From Melioribacter sp. (lineage in GTDB: Bacteria > Bacteroidota > Ignavibacteria > Ignavibacteriales > Melioribacteraceae): a stretch of DNA of 63,215 nt. A program made the position numbers and the translations under genes. The notes under the pieces were generated by a model that was not told the DNA's origin, did not search any database, and saw nothing but the letters and a program-made list of their open reading frames with translations. Within the stretch, counting starts at the first letter, position 1. Every line of letters starts with the position of its first letter. Of this stretch, positions 7,529 to 16,680 are shown one piece after another. The stretch lies in contig PMDS01000121.1 in NCBI GenBank assembly GCA_003155655.1, positions 1 to 63,215 on the forward strand. Reading direction: 5' to 3'.

Positions 7529-8486
7529 TACAATCACTAATAATTCTCCTCTTAATCTTGCCCGTTCTGCGCTTGTTTTTATGACCCTTCTTTGGGGCGC
7601 TACTTTTGTGATCGTTAAGGAATCATTGAATGATGTCTCGTCAATGTTATTTCTTACATTACGTTTTGGGCTGGCGTCTGTTGTTCTTGTTGTCATAATG
7701 GTTGCCTGTAAAATAAAATTTGATAAAAAAACAATTGCGCCTGGTTTGTTCCTTGGCGTTTTCCTGTATTTGATTTTTGTTACTCAAACAATTGGATTGA
7801 AATATACAACTGCAACAAATTCAGGTTTTATTACAGGGTCATCTGTTGTAATGGTTCCTTTTGTACAAAAAATAGTTCAGAAAAAAAATCCATCTAAAAG
7901 TGCAGTTTTTGGCTGCGTGCTTGTATTTATTGGAATATTATTTCTTTCAAGCGGTGGTAATTCTATATCTGGTTTCTTGAGCCGGTTTGGAACAAATTTC
8001 AATTTGGGGGACGCATTAACCCTTTTATGCGCAATTTTTTGCGCAATACACATTGTCTACATTGGAATTCTTTCGCGTGATTACAATAATTGGTATCTTC
8101 TTTTAATACAGCTAGTTGTTGTTGCTGTTTTATCATTATTGGGTTCATTTATTTTCTCTGGTTTTAATATTGAACAAGTACACATTAATTTTTCTAACTA
8201 TCTGATATTTGGAATTTTATATACTGCAATTTTTACTACGCTTATTACAATAGGACTGCAGTTAAAATATCAGAAGTATGTATCTCCTACACAGGCTGGA
8301 ATTATTTATGCTCTTGAACCGCTTTTTGCTGCAATTTTCGCTTTCTTTTTACTCAGCGAAAAAATTGCTATGTTTGGTTTGATAGGATGTGTTTTGATAT
8401 TTTTAGGCTTGGTCTTTTCTGAAGCATTTAATTCTCCGCAATTGGAGGAGGCTAGACTGCATGGAGAGAGCGGAAATCCTGGTTAA
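7518..8486 (+). CDS. EamA/DMT-superfamily transporter
   Basis: A membrane protein of about 320 residues has ten predicted hydrophobic helices in two EamA repeats. The first repeat begins ALVFMTLLWGATFVIVKESL. The second holds YTAIFTTLITIGLQLKYQKYVSPTQAGIIYALEPLFAAIFA, the usual EamA signature. The frame is open further upstream (from 7398) inside era, but the ATG pair at 7518/7521 just before the era stop is the likely start. Substrate is unknown; relatives export metabolites or amino acids. It overlaps acyP by 26 nt. Confidence 0.88.
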   Translation: MMNNTITNNSPLNLARSALVFMTLLWGATFVIVKESLNDVSSMLFLTLRFGLASVVLVVIMVACKIKFDKKTIAPGLFLGVFLYLIFVTQTIGLKYTTATNSGFITGSSVVMVPFVQKIVQKKNPSKSAVFGCVLVFIGILFLSSGGNSISGFLSRFGTNFNLGDALTLLCAIFCAIHIVYIGILSRDYNNWYLLLIQLVVVAVLSLLGSFIFSGFNIEQVHINFSNYLIFGILYTAIFTTLITIGLQLKYQKYVSPTQAGIIYALEPLFAAIFAFFLLSEKIAMFGLIGCVLIFLGLVFSEAFNSPQLEEARLHGESGNPG

Positions 8487-8733
8487 TGGTTTTGTGCAAG
8501 GAGTTGGATTTAGATATTTTATTGTCAGGCATGCGGAAAAACTTGGTCTGCATGGTTATACACAAAATTTAAACACCGGTGAAGTTTTAACTGTCGTTGA
8601 GGGGGAACATTATTTAATTGAGGAATTCTTTAACCAATTAAAAATTGGTCCGCTTCATGCTGATGTTAAAAACGCATCGATTAAATGGAGCGAATCAAAA
8701 AATGAATTCAAACGGTTTGAGGTAAGATATTGA
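8461..8733 (+). CDS. acyP: Acylphosphatase
   Basis: A 90-residue protein hydrolyses carboxyl-phosphate bonds. The active-site loop GFVQGVGFRYF supplies the phosphate-binding arginine (Arg18), and NLNTGEV contains the catalytic asparagine region. Small size and the alpha/beta pattern match the family. GGAGGAGGC lies upstream within the end of the transporter gene, and the stop overlaps the next start by TTGA. Confidence 0.92.
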   Translation: MERAEILVNGFVQGVGFRYFIVRHAEKLGLHGYTQNLNTGEVLTVVEGEHYLIEEFFNQLKIGPLHADVKNASIKWSESKNEFKRFEVRY

Positions 8734-9218
8734 GCGCACAATTTAAAATTGGCTTTGGCTATGACGTGCATGAATTTGCACTCGACAGAAAATTTATTTT
8801 AGGTGGAGTTCAAATTCCTTTTGATAAAGGACTAACAGGTCATTCCGATGCCGATGTTTTGCTTCATGCAATTTGTGATGCAATTCTTGGAGCTCTTGCC
8901 CTTGGAGATATTGGTATGCATTTCCCAAACACAGATTCTAAATACAAAGATGCCGACAGTAAGAAACTGCTTAACGATGTTTTTTACCTTATGAAAGATT
9001 TCCACTACGAAGTAGGAAATATTGATTCAACTATTTTACTTGAGGAACCTAAACTTGTTCCTTTCATTCCGGGAATGAGAAAAGTAATTGCTAATATTTT
9101 GAATATAACTGTTGACCAGGTTTCTGTTAAAGCAACAACCTCGGAGGGATTGGGATTTGTTGGCCGCAATGAAGGGTGTGCTGCTTACTCTGTAGTTCTT
9201 CTAAATAAAAAGGACTGA
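8730..9218 (+). CDS. ispF: 2-C-methyl-D-erythritol 2,4-cyclodiphosphate synthase
   Basis: IspF makes the cyclic diphosphate in the non-mevalonate isoprenoid pathway. The 162-residue protein has the metal-binding DVHE near the N-terminus, HSDADVLLHA with another ligand, and the conserved ATTSEGLGFVGRNEG close to the C-terminus. The likely start is TTG at 8730, overlapping the acyP stop. The rest of the MEP pathway is not in the window. Confidence 0.96.
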   Translation: MSAQFKIGFGYDVHEFALDRKFILGGVQIPFDKGLTGHSDADVLLHAICDAILGALALGDIGMHFPNTDSKYKDADSKKLLNDVFYLMKDFHYEVGNIDSTILLEEPKLVPFIPGMRKVIANILNITVDQVSVKATTSEGLGFVGRNEGCAAYSVVLLNKKD

Positions 9219-9220
9219 TA

Positions 9221-9838
9221 ATGCTGGAACAAATAATTTCTTATATCGGTACGCTGAGCCCAATTTTAATTTACCTGGTTCTTTTCTTTTTTTCATTCCT
9301 TGAAAATATTTTCCCGCCATCTCCAAGTGATGTTGTTGTTATAGTAGGCTCAACTCTTATTGCTCAATCAGCTATAGGTTTTATTCCTATTCTGATATTA
9401 ACTAGTATTAGTAGCGCGCTGGGCTTTATTATAATGTATTACGTTGGTGAGTACTTTGGTGAAAAACACATTCGGAAAGGCAGATTTAAGTTTATCACAA
9501 ATGAACTGCTGGATAAAGCAGATGCATTTTTCCATAAATATGGCTACAATATTATTATTATAAACAGGTTTCTGCCCGGCACAAGGGCTGTGGTCAGCTT
9601 TTTTTGCGGTGTTCACCGTTTGAAACCCATGCGTACATTTATCTATGCAGGTGTAAGTTCATTTTTATGGAATGCTATTTTAATTTTCCTTGGAGTACAA
9701 TTAGGAAAGAATCTTGATCTTGTTGATAAATATCTTTCAAAGTATTCTCAGGTTATTCTTTGTTTAACTGCTTTTTTTATAGTTTTTATTCTAATTAAAT
9801 TTTGGTTTAAGAAGAAGAAAGCAAATGAAACTGTTTAG
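9221..9838 (+). CDS. DedA-family membrane protein
   Basis: This 205-residue integral membrane protein has the DedA (VTT) features: the N-terminal ENIFPPSPSD segment and the central INRFLPGTRAVVSFFCG motif with GxxxG/R-rich re-entrant loops. DedA proteins are linked to lipid-carrier (undecaprenyl phosphate) flipping and proton homeostasis. It starts 2 nt after ispF and overlaps lnt by 14 nt, so it is part of the same transcript. Confidence 0.9.
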   Translation: MLEQIISYIGTLSPILIYLVLFFFSFLENIFPPSPSDVVVIVGSTLIAQSAIGFIPILILTSISSALGFIIMYYVGEYFGEKHIRKGRFKFITNELLDKADAFFHKYGYNIIIINRFLPGTRAVVSFFCGVHRLKPMRTFIYAGVSSFLWNAILIFLGVQLGKNLDLVDKYLSKYSQVILCLTAFFIVFILIKFWFKKKKANETV

Positions 9839-11480
9839 AAAAAGAAAATCCGTTTTAACTCATGAAGAAAAGAAACAAAGAAAAAAAAAGATTTTGCTTG
9901 GATTATTTAGCGGAATGTTTCTGGGTCTGTCTTTTCCCCCGTTTCCGTTTCCATACTTAAGTTTTATTGCCTTTATTCCTTTCTTATTTGTTCTTGATAA
10001 AAAGGAAACACTTTCGTCTATAAACAGGTTTTCTTATTTCACCTTCTTTATATTCAACCTGATAACTTTGTATTGGGTCGGCAGCTGGACAAAAGGAGCT
10101 GATAAATTTTTAATGCTCTCCGGTACTACACTTTTATTTATTAATCCCTTACTTTATTTAATAGTAACTACTTTATATTATTTCTCAAGAAAATCATTCA
10201 ATAAAAAAATTGCACTATATCTTTTCCCGCTTTACTGGGTTTCTTTTGAATATCTCTATAGCTTAACAGATTTACGTTTCCCCTGGCTCACTCTTGGAAA
10301 CGCATTGCCGTATTTCAATAAGTTCATTCAAATTGCAGATGTTATAGGAGTTTATGGTCTATCTCTTATAATCATTTATATTAACATTTTTATTTATCTG
10401 GCAGTAAAAGATTTTAGGGAAAGAAGAAAAGTTAGGTATACTTTTGCAGCAGCTGCATTTGTAATTTTTATTGCAGTTATTGTTTATGGAATTATCAGAA
10501 TAAATTCATTCAAGCTTGATGATAAAAAGATCAAAGTTGGGTTAATACAGCCAAACATAAATCCTTGGGATAAATGGCAAGTAGGTAATCTTAACGTACA
10601 GCTCGATCTTTATTTAGATTTATCAAAAAAAGCTGCCCAGAGCGGCGCAAAGCTTATTATCTGGCCCGAATCTGCGTTGCCTGTTTACCTTCTTTCAGGG
10701 AATAATGATGTACAGGTGGCAAAGATCCAAAATTTAGTCTCCGCTTATAATATTTTTTTAATGACCGGCATGCCTGACATAAATTTATTCTTTGATAAAA
10801 ATGATGTGCCTGCAGATGCTAAACCGACCCGTTTTGGTACTTTCTATACATCTTATAATTCCATTTTACTTTTCTCTCCTTATTCACCGGTAGTTCAAAA
10901 GTACAAAAAGATTAAACTTGTTCCTTTTGGTGAGCATGTTCCTTTTGTTGAGAACCTTCCCTTCCTTGGTGATTTTATTAAATGGGAAGTGGGAATCTCA
11001 AGCTGGAATGTTGGAAATGATCAAACCTTATTTGAGTTTAATAATGATTCTGGTTCAATAATAAAAGCTGCTGGTGTAGTTTGCATTGAATCCATCTATC
11101 CGGATTTTGTAGCCGGGTTTATTCAGCAGGGTGCCGATTTAATTATAGTTGTTACCAACGATAGCTGGTATGGATATTCAAGCGGACCTTTTCAGCATAA
11201 AGAAATTTCCATATTACGGGCTGTAGAAAACAGGAAAACTGTTGTACGTGCAGCCAATGGTGGAATCAGTTGTATTATTGATCCCCTCGGTAATACAATT
11301 TCTGAAACAAAATTATTTACCCGTGACGTACTTATTGGAGAAGCGGGCATTCAAAGCGGATTAACTTTTTATTCTCAATATCCTCTTATCATTCCGCTTT
11401 TTGTTTCTCTTATTTCTATTTTGACAATTATTATTTTTGTATATAAAAAAATATTAACTAAGATGAAGAAAAAATCATGA
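9825..11480 (+). CDS. lnt: Apolipoprotein N-acyltransferase
   Basis: Lnt adds the third acyl chain to lipoproteins in the inner membrane. The 551-residue protein has about six N-terminal membrane helices and then a periplasmic carbon-nitrogen hydrolase domain. The catalytic triad is visible: Glu of IIWPESALP (about 282), Lys of KKIKLVPFGEH (about 362) and Cys of GVVCIESIYP (about 420). A last C-terminal helix follows (LIIPLFVSLISILTIIIFVY). It fits the lipoprotein encoded at 60206 and an outer-membrane lifestyle. Confidence 0.94.
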   Translation: MKLFRKRKSVLTHEEKKQRKKKILLGLFSGMFLGLSFPPFPFPYLSFIAFIPFLFVLDKKETLSSINRFSYFTFFIFNLITLYWVGSWTKGADKFLMLSGTTLLFINPLLYLIVTTLYYFSRKSFNKKIALYLFPLYWVSFEYLYSLTDLRFPWLTLGNALPYFNKFIQIADVIGVYGLSLIIIYINIFIYLAVKDFRERRKVRYTFAAAAFVIFIAVIVYGIIRINSFKLDDKKIKVGLIQPNINPWDKWQVGNLNVQLDLYLDLSKKAAQSGAKLIIWPESALPVYLLSGNNDVQVAKIQNLVSAYNIFLMTGMPDINLFFDKNDVPADAKPTRFGTFYTSYNSILLFSPYSPVVQKYKKIKLVPFGEHVPFVENLPFLGDFIKWEVGISSWNVGNDQTLFEFNNDSGSIIKAAGVVCIESIYPDFVAGFIQQGADLIIVVTNDSWYGYSSGPFQHKEISILRAVENRKTVVRAANGGISCIIDPLGNTISETKLFTRDVLIGEAGIQSGLTFYSQYPLIIPLFVSLISILTIIIFVYKKILTKMKKKS

Positions 11481-12511
11481 AAAAAATTATTGACTTAAGA
11501 AGCGATACAGTAACTAAACCATCGGATGCAATGCGTAAAGCTATGTTTGAAGCTGAGGTTGGTGATGATGTTTACAAAGAAGACCCTACTGTTAACCGGC
11601 TTGAAAAATATACTGCTGAATTATTGGGTAAAGAAGCCGCTCTTTTTGTACCAAGCGGTGTTATGGGTAATCAGATCTGCTTGAATGTTTTAACCCAGCC
11701 CGGTGATGAGGTTATTTGTGAAAAAGATGCTCACATTTTTCAATATGAGTCTGGCACTCCAGCTGCTTTGAGCGGATTGCAGTTAAGTTTAGTGGACGGC
11801 GGACCTCTCGGAATTTTTACCGCTGAACAGGTTAAACCGTTAATTAGACCGTTAAGCGCTTATTACATGGCACGTACAAGAGTTATTGAAATTGAAAATA
11901 CTCATAACCGCGCCGGGGGTACAATTAATTCAATTGAAAATATTAAATCCATTGCTGCATTGGCTAAAAAGAATAATTTGTTAATGCATCTCGATGGCGC
12001 AAGAATTTGGAATGCATCAGTTGCAAAAGGAATTCCACCGTCTCAATATGCCAAATATTTTGACTCAATTTCATGCTGCCTTTCAAAAGGGTTGGGCGCT
12101 CCGGTTGGTTCTATTATTGCTGGTTCAAAAGATTTTATTACTGAAGCTTTCCGTATTCGTAAAAGATGGGGCGGTGGTATGCGCCAGATTGGCATCCTTG
12201 GTGCTGCCGGTCTTTTTGCTCTACAAAATAATATACCAAGATTGAAAGAGGATCATGAGAAAGCAAAAATTCTAGCTGATAGGCTATCAAAAATTCCCGG
12301 TATTACTATTAATAAAGAACTTGTCCAAACAAATATTGTAATGTTCTCACCGGTCAAAATTTCTGCAGAGAAATTTTTGGCTAAGTGCGTAAAAAATAAT
12401 TTATTGCTTGGTACCGGTAAAGTCGGAGTTATACGCGCAGTCACTCACCTGGACGTTTCGTTTGAAGAAATTGAGCAGGCAGCAAAAATTATGGAACAAA
12501 TAATGGAATAA
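11477..12511 (+). CDS. ltaE: Low-specificity L-threonine aldolase
   Basis: A 344-residue PLP enzyme cleaves threonine or allo-threonine to glycine and acetaldehyde. Visible signatures are the N-terminal DLRSDTVTKPSDAMRKAM, VGDDVYKEDPTVNRLE, the HLDGARIWNA loop with the PLP-contacting Asp, and SCCLSKGLGAPVGS with the Schiff-base lysine near residue 204. It overlaps lnt by ATGA and ends the seven-gene run begun by era. Confidence 0.93.
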   Translation: MKKIIDLRSDTVTKPSDAMRKAMFEAEVGDDVYKEDPTVNRLEKYTAELLGKEAALFVPSGVMGNQICLNVLTQPGDEVICEKDAHIFQYESGTPAALSGLQLSLVDGGPLGIFTAEQVKPLIRPLSAYYMARTRVIEIENTHNRAGGTINSIENIKSIAALAKKNNLLMHLDGARIWNASVAKGIPPSQYAKYFDSISCCLSKGLGAPVGSIIAGSKDFITEAFRIRKRWGGGMRQIGILGAAGLFALQNNIPRLKEDHEKAKILADRLSKIPGITINKELVQTNIVMFSPVKISAEKFLAKCVKNNLLLGTGKVGVIRAVTHLDVSFEEIEQAAKIMEQIME

Positions 12512-12555
12512 AATTATTCCTTCCATTGAGTAAAAATGTTGAAAAGAAATTTGTT

Positions 12556-13692
12556 TTAATATTTTCTTAGAATAAAAGCTATAAATCCTATTATTAAAAC
12601 TAATAATACTAGCCTGGAAGCAGTCCATGGATCATTCTTTTTGACCCGGCCCCAGACCATGGCTGTGAATATCATTAATATGCAGAGCGCAAGTGTAAAA
12701 ATTGTTGACTGAAGCAGGGTCAGCGAGTTACCAAATAAATCAACCAGACTTTTCCCATCAAAAATTTTCCTGTATATTAACTGCAAATGAAGCCAGTAAA
12801 CAAGTAGAGATTCGCGGCTTACATCAAGAATTACTGATTTATAATTTTCTTTATTATGAACATAGTACCAGCACCCTGCTAGCATAATAAAAATAACTCC
12901 CAGTCTTTCCAAAAAGAAAAACGGATGAGGGCGCAATACGTTAATAGGGGGAGAAATTATTACTTCAAGATAAAAAGTACTTACGATGTAAAACCCAATT
13001 CCGATAAATAATATTTTTCTTATAAAGGTTTTTTCAGTATTACTTTCCCTTGCCTTTATAAAATATTTTGAAATGAATGCTCCGGCAAATAGAAAATTAA
13101 ACCATGGAAAGACCGGGAATAGAGAACCATTATCCTGGTTGAAAAAATTTGCAAGTGGTATTGGTAATAATTTATTAAAATCCATCTTCCATGCTATCGG
13201 GCTGAAAAACAGAACAAATAAAAGAAATGAACCAATAAAAATATTATACCCTTTATCGCTGGAAAAGATCATTCGTGCAATAAGCAGTATCAATAATCCT
13301 ATTGAGATAACCTGCAGTATGTCTACATTGAACAACTGTTTAATTATCTCAGGATCTTGACTCGCTAAAATTTTTCTTAAAGAAAAAAACGGGGTGTGAA
13401 GTGCATACCCGGCAATTAATATAAGTAGTATCCTGTTAATCTTTCTCCAGAATACTTTCCCGAATTTTCTTAATTCCTGTGTGCTGTTTTGAAGGGATAA
13501 TACAAAAACCAGCCCGGAAACAAAAAGAAATGACGGGGCTACTAGTCCATTAATAAAATGAACCCAGTGAAACCAGGAAGCCTCTTTTACCTGGTGAACC
13601 AGCAGTTCATTAAAAATATGTACTTCTATCATTACTAAGAGTGCAAGCCCTCTTAGCATGTCGATGAATAACGCGCGGTTTTTGGATTTCAT
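12556..13692 (-). CDS. Membrane acyltransferase, heparan-glucosaminide acetyltransferase-like (DUF1624)
   Basis: A polytopic protein of about 378 residues begins RALFIDMLRGLALLVMIEVHIFN. That motif and the following VAPSFLFVSGL are typical of the HGSNAT/DUF1624 and acyltransferase-3 superfamily, which move acyl groups across membranes onto sugars. About ten hydrophobic helices are seen. The start at 13692 (MKSKNRA) is preferred over 13713 because GGTGGA lies about 6 nt before it. The acceptor sugar is unknown; it is convergent with ltaE. Confidence 0.8.
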   Translation of the reverse strand: MKSKNRALFIDMLRGLALLVMIEVHIFNELLVHQVKEASWFHWVHFINGLVAPSFLFVSGLVFVLSLQNSTQELRKFGKVFWRKINRILLILIAGYALHTPFFSLRKILASQDPEIIKQLFNVDILQVISIGLLILLIARMIFSSDKGYNIFIGSFLLFVLFFSPIAWKMDFNKLLPIPLANFFNQDNGSLFPVFPWFNFLFAGAFISKYFIKARESNTEKTFIRKILFIGIGFYIVSTFYLEVIISPPINVLRPHPFFFLERLGVIFIMLAGCWYYVHNKENYKSVILDVSRESLLVYWLHLQLIYRKIFDGKSLVDLFGNSLTLLQSTIFTLALCILMIFTAMVWGRVKKNDPWTASRLVLLVLIIGFIAFILRKY

Positions 13693-13836
13693 TATTTTCC
13701 ACCAATGATTCAAATGAAAAATAAGAAATTATATTTTTTTTACAATAAGTATAAATAGTTTTTTTTGAACTCAATTATTTATATGAACTGAAAGAAAAAT
13801 TAGTTAGATTTTATTCCCAACATGCGGCGGGGTTAA

Positions 13837-14523
13837 ATGAATCTTGTATTTGATATCGAAACAGTCGGCGTTGATTTTGAAACGCTTTCCGGTTCTCAAA
13901 AAGAATTTTTACTGCGCTATGCGGAATCCGAAAAAGATCCTGTTAAGAAAGAGGAATTGATTGATGAAGCTAAGCGTTATCTAAGCCTGTATCCCTTTAC
14001 AGCAAAAATGGTAGCTATTGGTATGCTGAATACGGATACCGGCAAGGCAATGGTTCTTTATGAAGGTCAAGAAGAAGAGGAATGGACCTCTGAAGAAAAA
14101 ATTGTAAAGTACAAACCGTTGAATGAAGAGCAGATGCTTAAATACTTTTGGAAGTATTCTGCAAAAGCGGAAAAAATAATATCATTTAACGGCAGAAATT
14201 TCGACCTGCCTTTTTTAATGATGCGTTCTGCGGTTAATAAAGTCAAACCGTCAAAAAATTATATGAAAAATCGTTATGATTCTTCTAATCACGTCGACCT
14301 TTTGGAACAATTCACTTTTTATGGCGCTACTAAAAAATTCAATCTCGATTTTTACTGCCATGCTTTCGGCATCACTTCGCCAAAATCAAAAGGTGTGACT
14401 GGTATGGATGTTAAAGAACTTTATCTTGCGGGAAGGATTAAAGAAATTGCCATTTATTGTGGGGAAGATGTAAAAGCAACTTTTGAGCTTTATAAAATAT
14501 GGGATAAGTATCTAAATATTTGA
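13837..14523 (+). CDS. Predicted 3'-5' exonuclease related to PolB exonuclease domain
   Basis: This 228-residue RNase H-fold protein resembles the DNA_pol_B_exo2 family. The first metal motif is VFDIET at the N-terminus, ExoII is ISFNGRNFDLPFL, and ExoIII is IYCGEDVKATFEL. The three motifs keep all acidic residues, so it is probably catalytic. There is no polymerase domain attached. Processing of RNA or DNA ends is the likely role; the physiological substrate is unknown. Confidence 0.85.
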   Translation: MNLVFDIETVGVDFETLSGSQKEFLLRYAESEKDPVKKEELIDEAKRYLSLYPFTAKMVAIGMLNTDTGKAMVLYEGQEEEEWTSEEKIVKYKPLNEEQMLKYFWKYSAKAEKIISFNGRNFDLPFLMMRSAVNKVKPSKNYMKNRYDSSNHVDLLEQFTFYGATKKFNLDFYCHAFGITSPKSKGVTGMDVKELYLAGRIKEIAIYCGEDVKATFELYKIWDKYLNI

Positions 14524-14529
14524 ATAATC

Positions 14530-15006
14530 TTAAATATCGTTCTTATCAATGTTGAACATTTGATAAGAGTCTTTTAGAATATAATGATCTATAAATTTAT
14601 CCAATATTGAATTGCGTACTACACATAAAATATTTGTTTTTAAACTTTCCCTTTTAGATAATATTTCAGCAACTGCCGGCTCCAGTCCAAGACCTCTTAA
14701 TTCCAATGGTCCGACTTCATCAACTATAAGCCAGTCCAGGTCTTTTTGAGAAGCCTGGAGCAGCACTTTTTTAGCCCACAAAAAAGTCTCGTTGCTGAAA
14801 TTAAATTTTCCTATTTCGGTAACGTCTTTTTCCTGGTCGGTTTGAAGCATTTTCAGGGTCCTTGAAGATATATGGTAAATAAATCTTTTCTCGTCAACCA
14901 CCGGCTGAAAAATTCCATCAATATTTTTTTGAGCCATCGACCATTGCATCAGTCTTGTTGTTTTCCCGGTATGTACGGCGCCGCTCATAATAAATATTTT
15001 ACACAT
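14530..15006 (-). CDS. THEP1-like nucleoside-triphosphatase
   Basis: A 158-residue P-loop protein has Walker A GAVHTGKTT near the N-terminus. The family's Walker B region LDWLIVDEVGPLELRGLGLEPAV matches NTPase_1 (THEP1/DUF265) proteins. These hydrolyse NTPs slowly, and the cellular role is unsettled. It is convergent with the exonuclease (6 nt apart). No partner gene hints at a pathway. Confidence 0.8.
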   Translation of the reverse strand: MCKIFIMSGAVHTGKTTRLMQWSMAQKNIDGIFQPVVDEKRFIYHISSRTLKMLQTDQEKDVTEIGKFNFSNETFLWAKKVLLQASQKDLDWLIVDEVGPLELRGLGLEPAVAEILSKRESLKTNILCVVRNSILDKFIDHYILKDSYQMFNIDKNDI

Positions 15007-15132
15007 TCATTTAACCTGAACAATTCTGTACCAAAATTAAATTAATTGGGTTTATCGGGCAATTTATTATCATATAATTCTTAAACGCAAAGATTTTTTG
15101 TATTTTTAGAATGCAAAACAGGAGAGAATTTA

Positions 15133-16107
15133 TTGAAGGTTCTTGTAACCGGTGGAGCTGGTTATATTGGCTCTCATTTCGTTAAAATGTTATTGGAGCA
15201 TGGCCATCAGCCAATCGTGATTGATAACCTGTCACGGGGGCACAGGGAAGCCGTCCCGCCGAATGTTCATTTTGAAGATATTGACCTTTTGGACACAAAA
15301 GATCTTGCATATATAATCCAATCTCAATTGCCGGATGCAGTAGTTCACTTTGCTGCATTTGCATATGTGGGCGAGTCTGTTGAACATCCTGAAAGATATT
15401 ATCAGAATAATGTTGTCGGAAGTTTTAACTTAATTCGTTTGTGTTCGGATAATGGTGTCAAGAAATTTGTATTTTCATCTACCTGCTCTATTTATGGAAA
15501 TCCTGTTAAAGTGCCAATTTCGGAAGAACAGGGTTCCAATCCAATTAATCCATATGCAAATACAAAATTAATGATTGAAATGATACTCAAAGATTTTGAG
15601 AATGCTTTTGGAATGAAATATGTCGCTTTAAGATATTTCAACGCTGCGGGTGCAGATCCGGGCGGTATTATTGGTGAAAGTCATAATCCGGAACCCCATT
15701 TAATTCCAATTGTTTTTGAAACTGCATTGGGCAAAAGAGAAAAAGTTCGTGTTTTTGGAAATGACTATAATACTCCTGACGGTACTTGTATTCGCGACTA
15801 CATTCACGTTAACGACCTTGCCAATGCACATCTTAAAGCTTTAGAATACCTTAATAGTAAAAATGAATCAACTATAATTAATCTTGGAACTGGTACTGGA
15901 AATTCGGTTCTTGAGATAATTGAGAAAGCTAAAGCAATTACTAAAAGAGAGATCCCTTTGGAAATAATTCAAAGACGGTCTGGTGATCCGGCTATACTTG
16001 TTGCTGATAATAAAAAAGCTAAAGAAGCCCTGGGATGGTCACCAAAGTTTTCTATAGAAAATATTTTAGAAACTGCCTGGCTGTGGCATCAAAATCCTAA
16101 ATACTGA
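15133..16107 (+). CDS. galE: UDP-glucose 4-epimerase
   Basis: This extended short-chain dehydrogenase interconverts UDP-glucose and UDP-galactose. The 324-residue protein has the NAD motif GGAGYIGSH, the active-site SSTCSIYGNP and the YANTK tyrosine-lysine pair, plus RYFNAAGAD. The start is TTG at 15133, supported by AGGAGAG 6 nt upstream. It leads an operon with rfbC and ugd, which points to surface polysaccharide precursors. Confidence 0.94.
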   Translation: MKVLVTGGAGYIGSHFVKMLLEHGHQPIVIDNLSRGHREAVPPNVHFEDIDLLDTKDLAYIIQSQLPDAVVHFAAFAYVGESVEHPERYYQNNVVGSFNLIRLCSDNGVKKFVFSSTCSIYGNPVKVPISEEQGSNPINPYANTKLMIEMILKDFENAFGMKYVALRYFNAAGADPGGIIGESHNPEPHLIPIVFETALGKREKVRVFGNDYNTPDGTCIRDYIHVNDLANAHLKALEYLNSKNESTIINLGTGTGNSVLEIIEKAKAITKREIPLEIIQRRSGDPAILVADNKKAKEALGWSPKFSIENILETAWLWHQNPKY

Positions 16108-16114
16108 GGTCAAT

Positions 16115-16669
16115 TTGCAATTTGAAAAAACTTTTATTGAGGGATTAATTTTAGTTAAACCCGATATCCAGACTGATGAAAGAGGTTTCTTTCTTGAATC
16201 CTTCAATAAAAAAAAATATGAAGAAGGGGGAATTGATCAAATCTTTGTTCAGGATAATATCTCAAAGTCTGTAAAGGGAACAATTAGAGGGCTGCATTAT
16301 CAAGTAGGAGAGTTTGCCCAGGGGAAGTTATGCACTGTTGTAGTTGGTAAAGTGCTTGATGTTGCTGTAGATATTCGTTTTGGTTCACCTACGTTTGGGG
16401 AACATTTTTTTATTGTACTTGATGATATTATTAAAAATCAATTATGGATTCCCAATGGTTTTGCTCATGGTTTTTCAGTCCTTTCGGAAACTGCAATTTT
16501 CAGCTATAAGTGTACGGCATTATACAATAAACAAAGCGAGCGTGCTATTCGTTTTAATGACCCCGGCTTAAACATAAATTGGCAGACTGAAAAACAAATT
16601 GTTTCTGAAAAAGATATGAATGCAAAACTATTAAAAGAAATAGAAAAAGATTTCATTTATAATTCTTAA
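16115..16669 (+). CDS. rfbC: dTDP-4-dehydrorhamnose 3,5-epimerase
   Basis: A 184-residue cupin-fold epimerase of the dTDP-L-rhamnose pathway. Motifs are DERGFFLESFNKKKYEE, SKSVKGTIRGLHYQ with the catalytic histidine, FGEHFFIVLDD and the IPNGFAHGFSVLSE block. The start is TTG seven bases after galE. Its partner rfbD is at 20128; rfbA and rfbB are not in the window. Confidence 0.93.
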   Translation: MQFEKTFIEGLILVKPDIQTDERGFFLESFNKKKYEEGGIDQIFVQDNISKSVKGTIRGLHYQVGEFAQGKLCTVVVGKVLDVAVDIRFGSPTFGEHFFIVLDDIIKNQLWIPNGFAHGFSVLSETAIFSYKCTALYNKQSERAIRFNDPGLNINWQTEKQIVSEKDMNAKLLKEIEKDFIYNS

Positions 16670-16680
16670 AGGAGTATGGA

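Noticed and set aside
12702..13360. Plus-strand frames under the acyltransferase gene
   Set aside because: They are shadows of the minus-strand membrane-protein gene.
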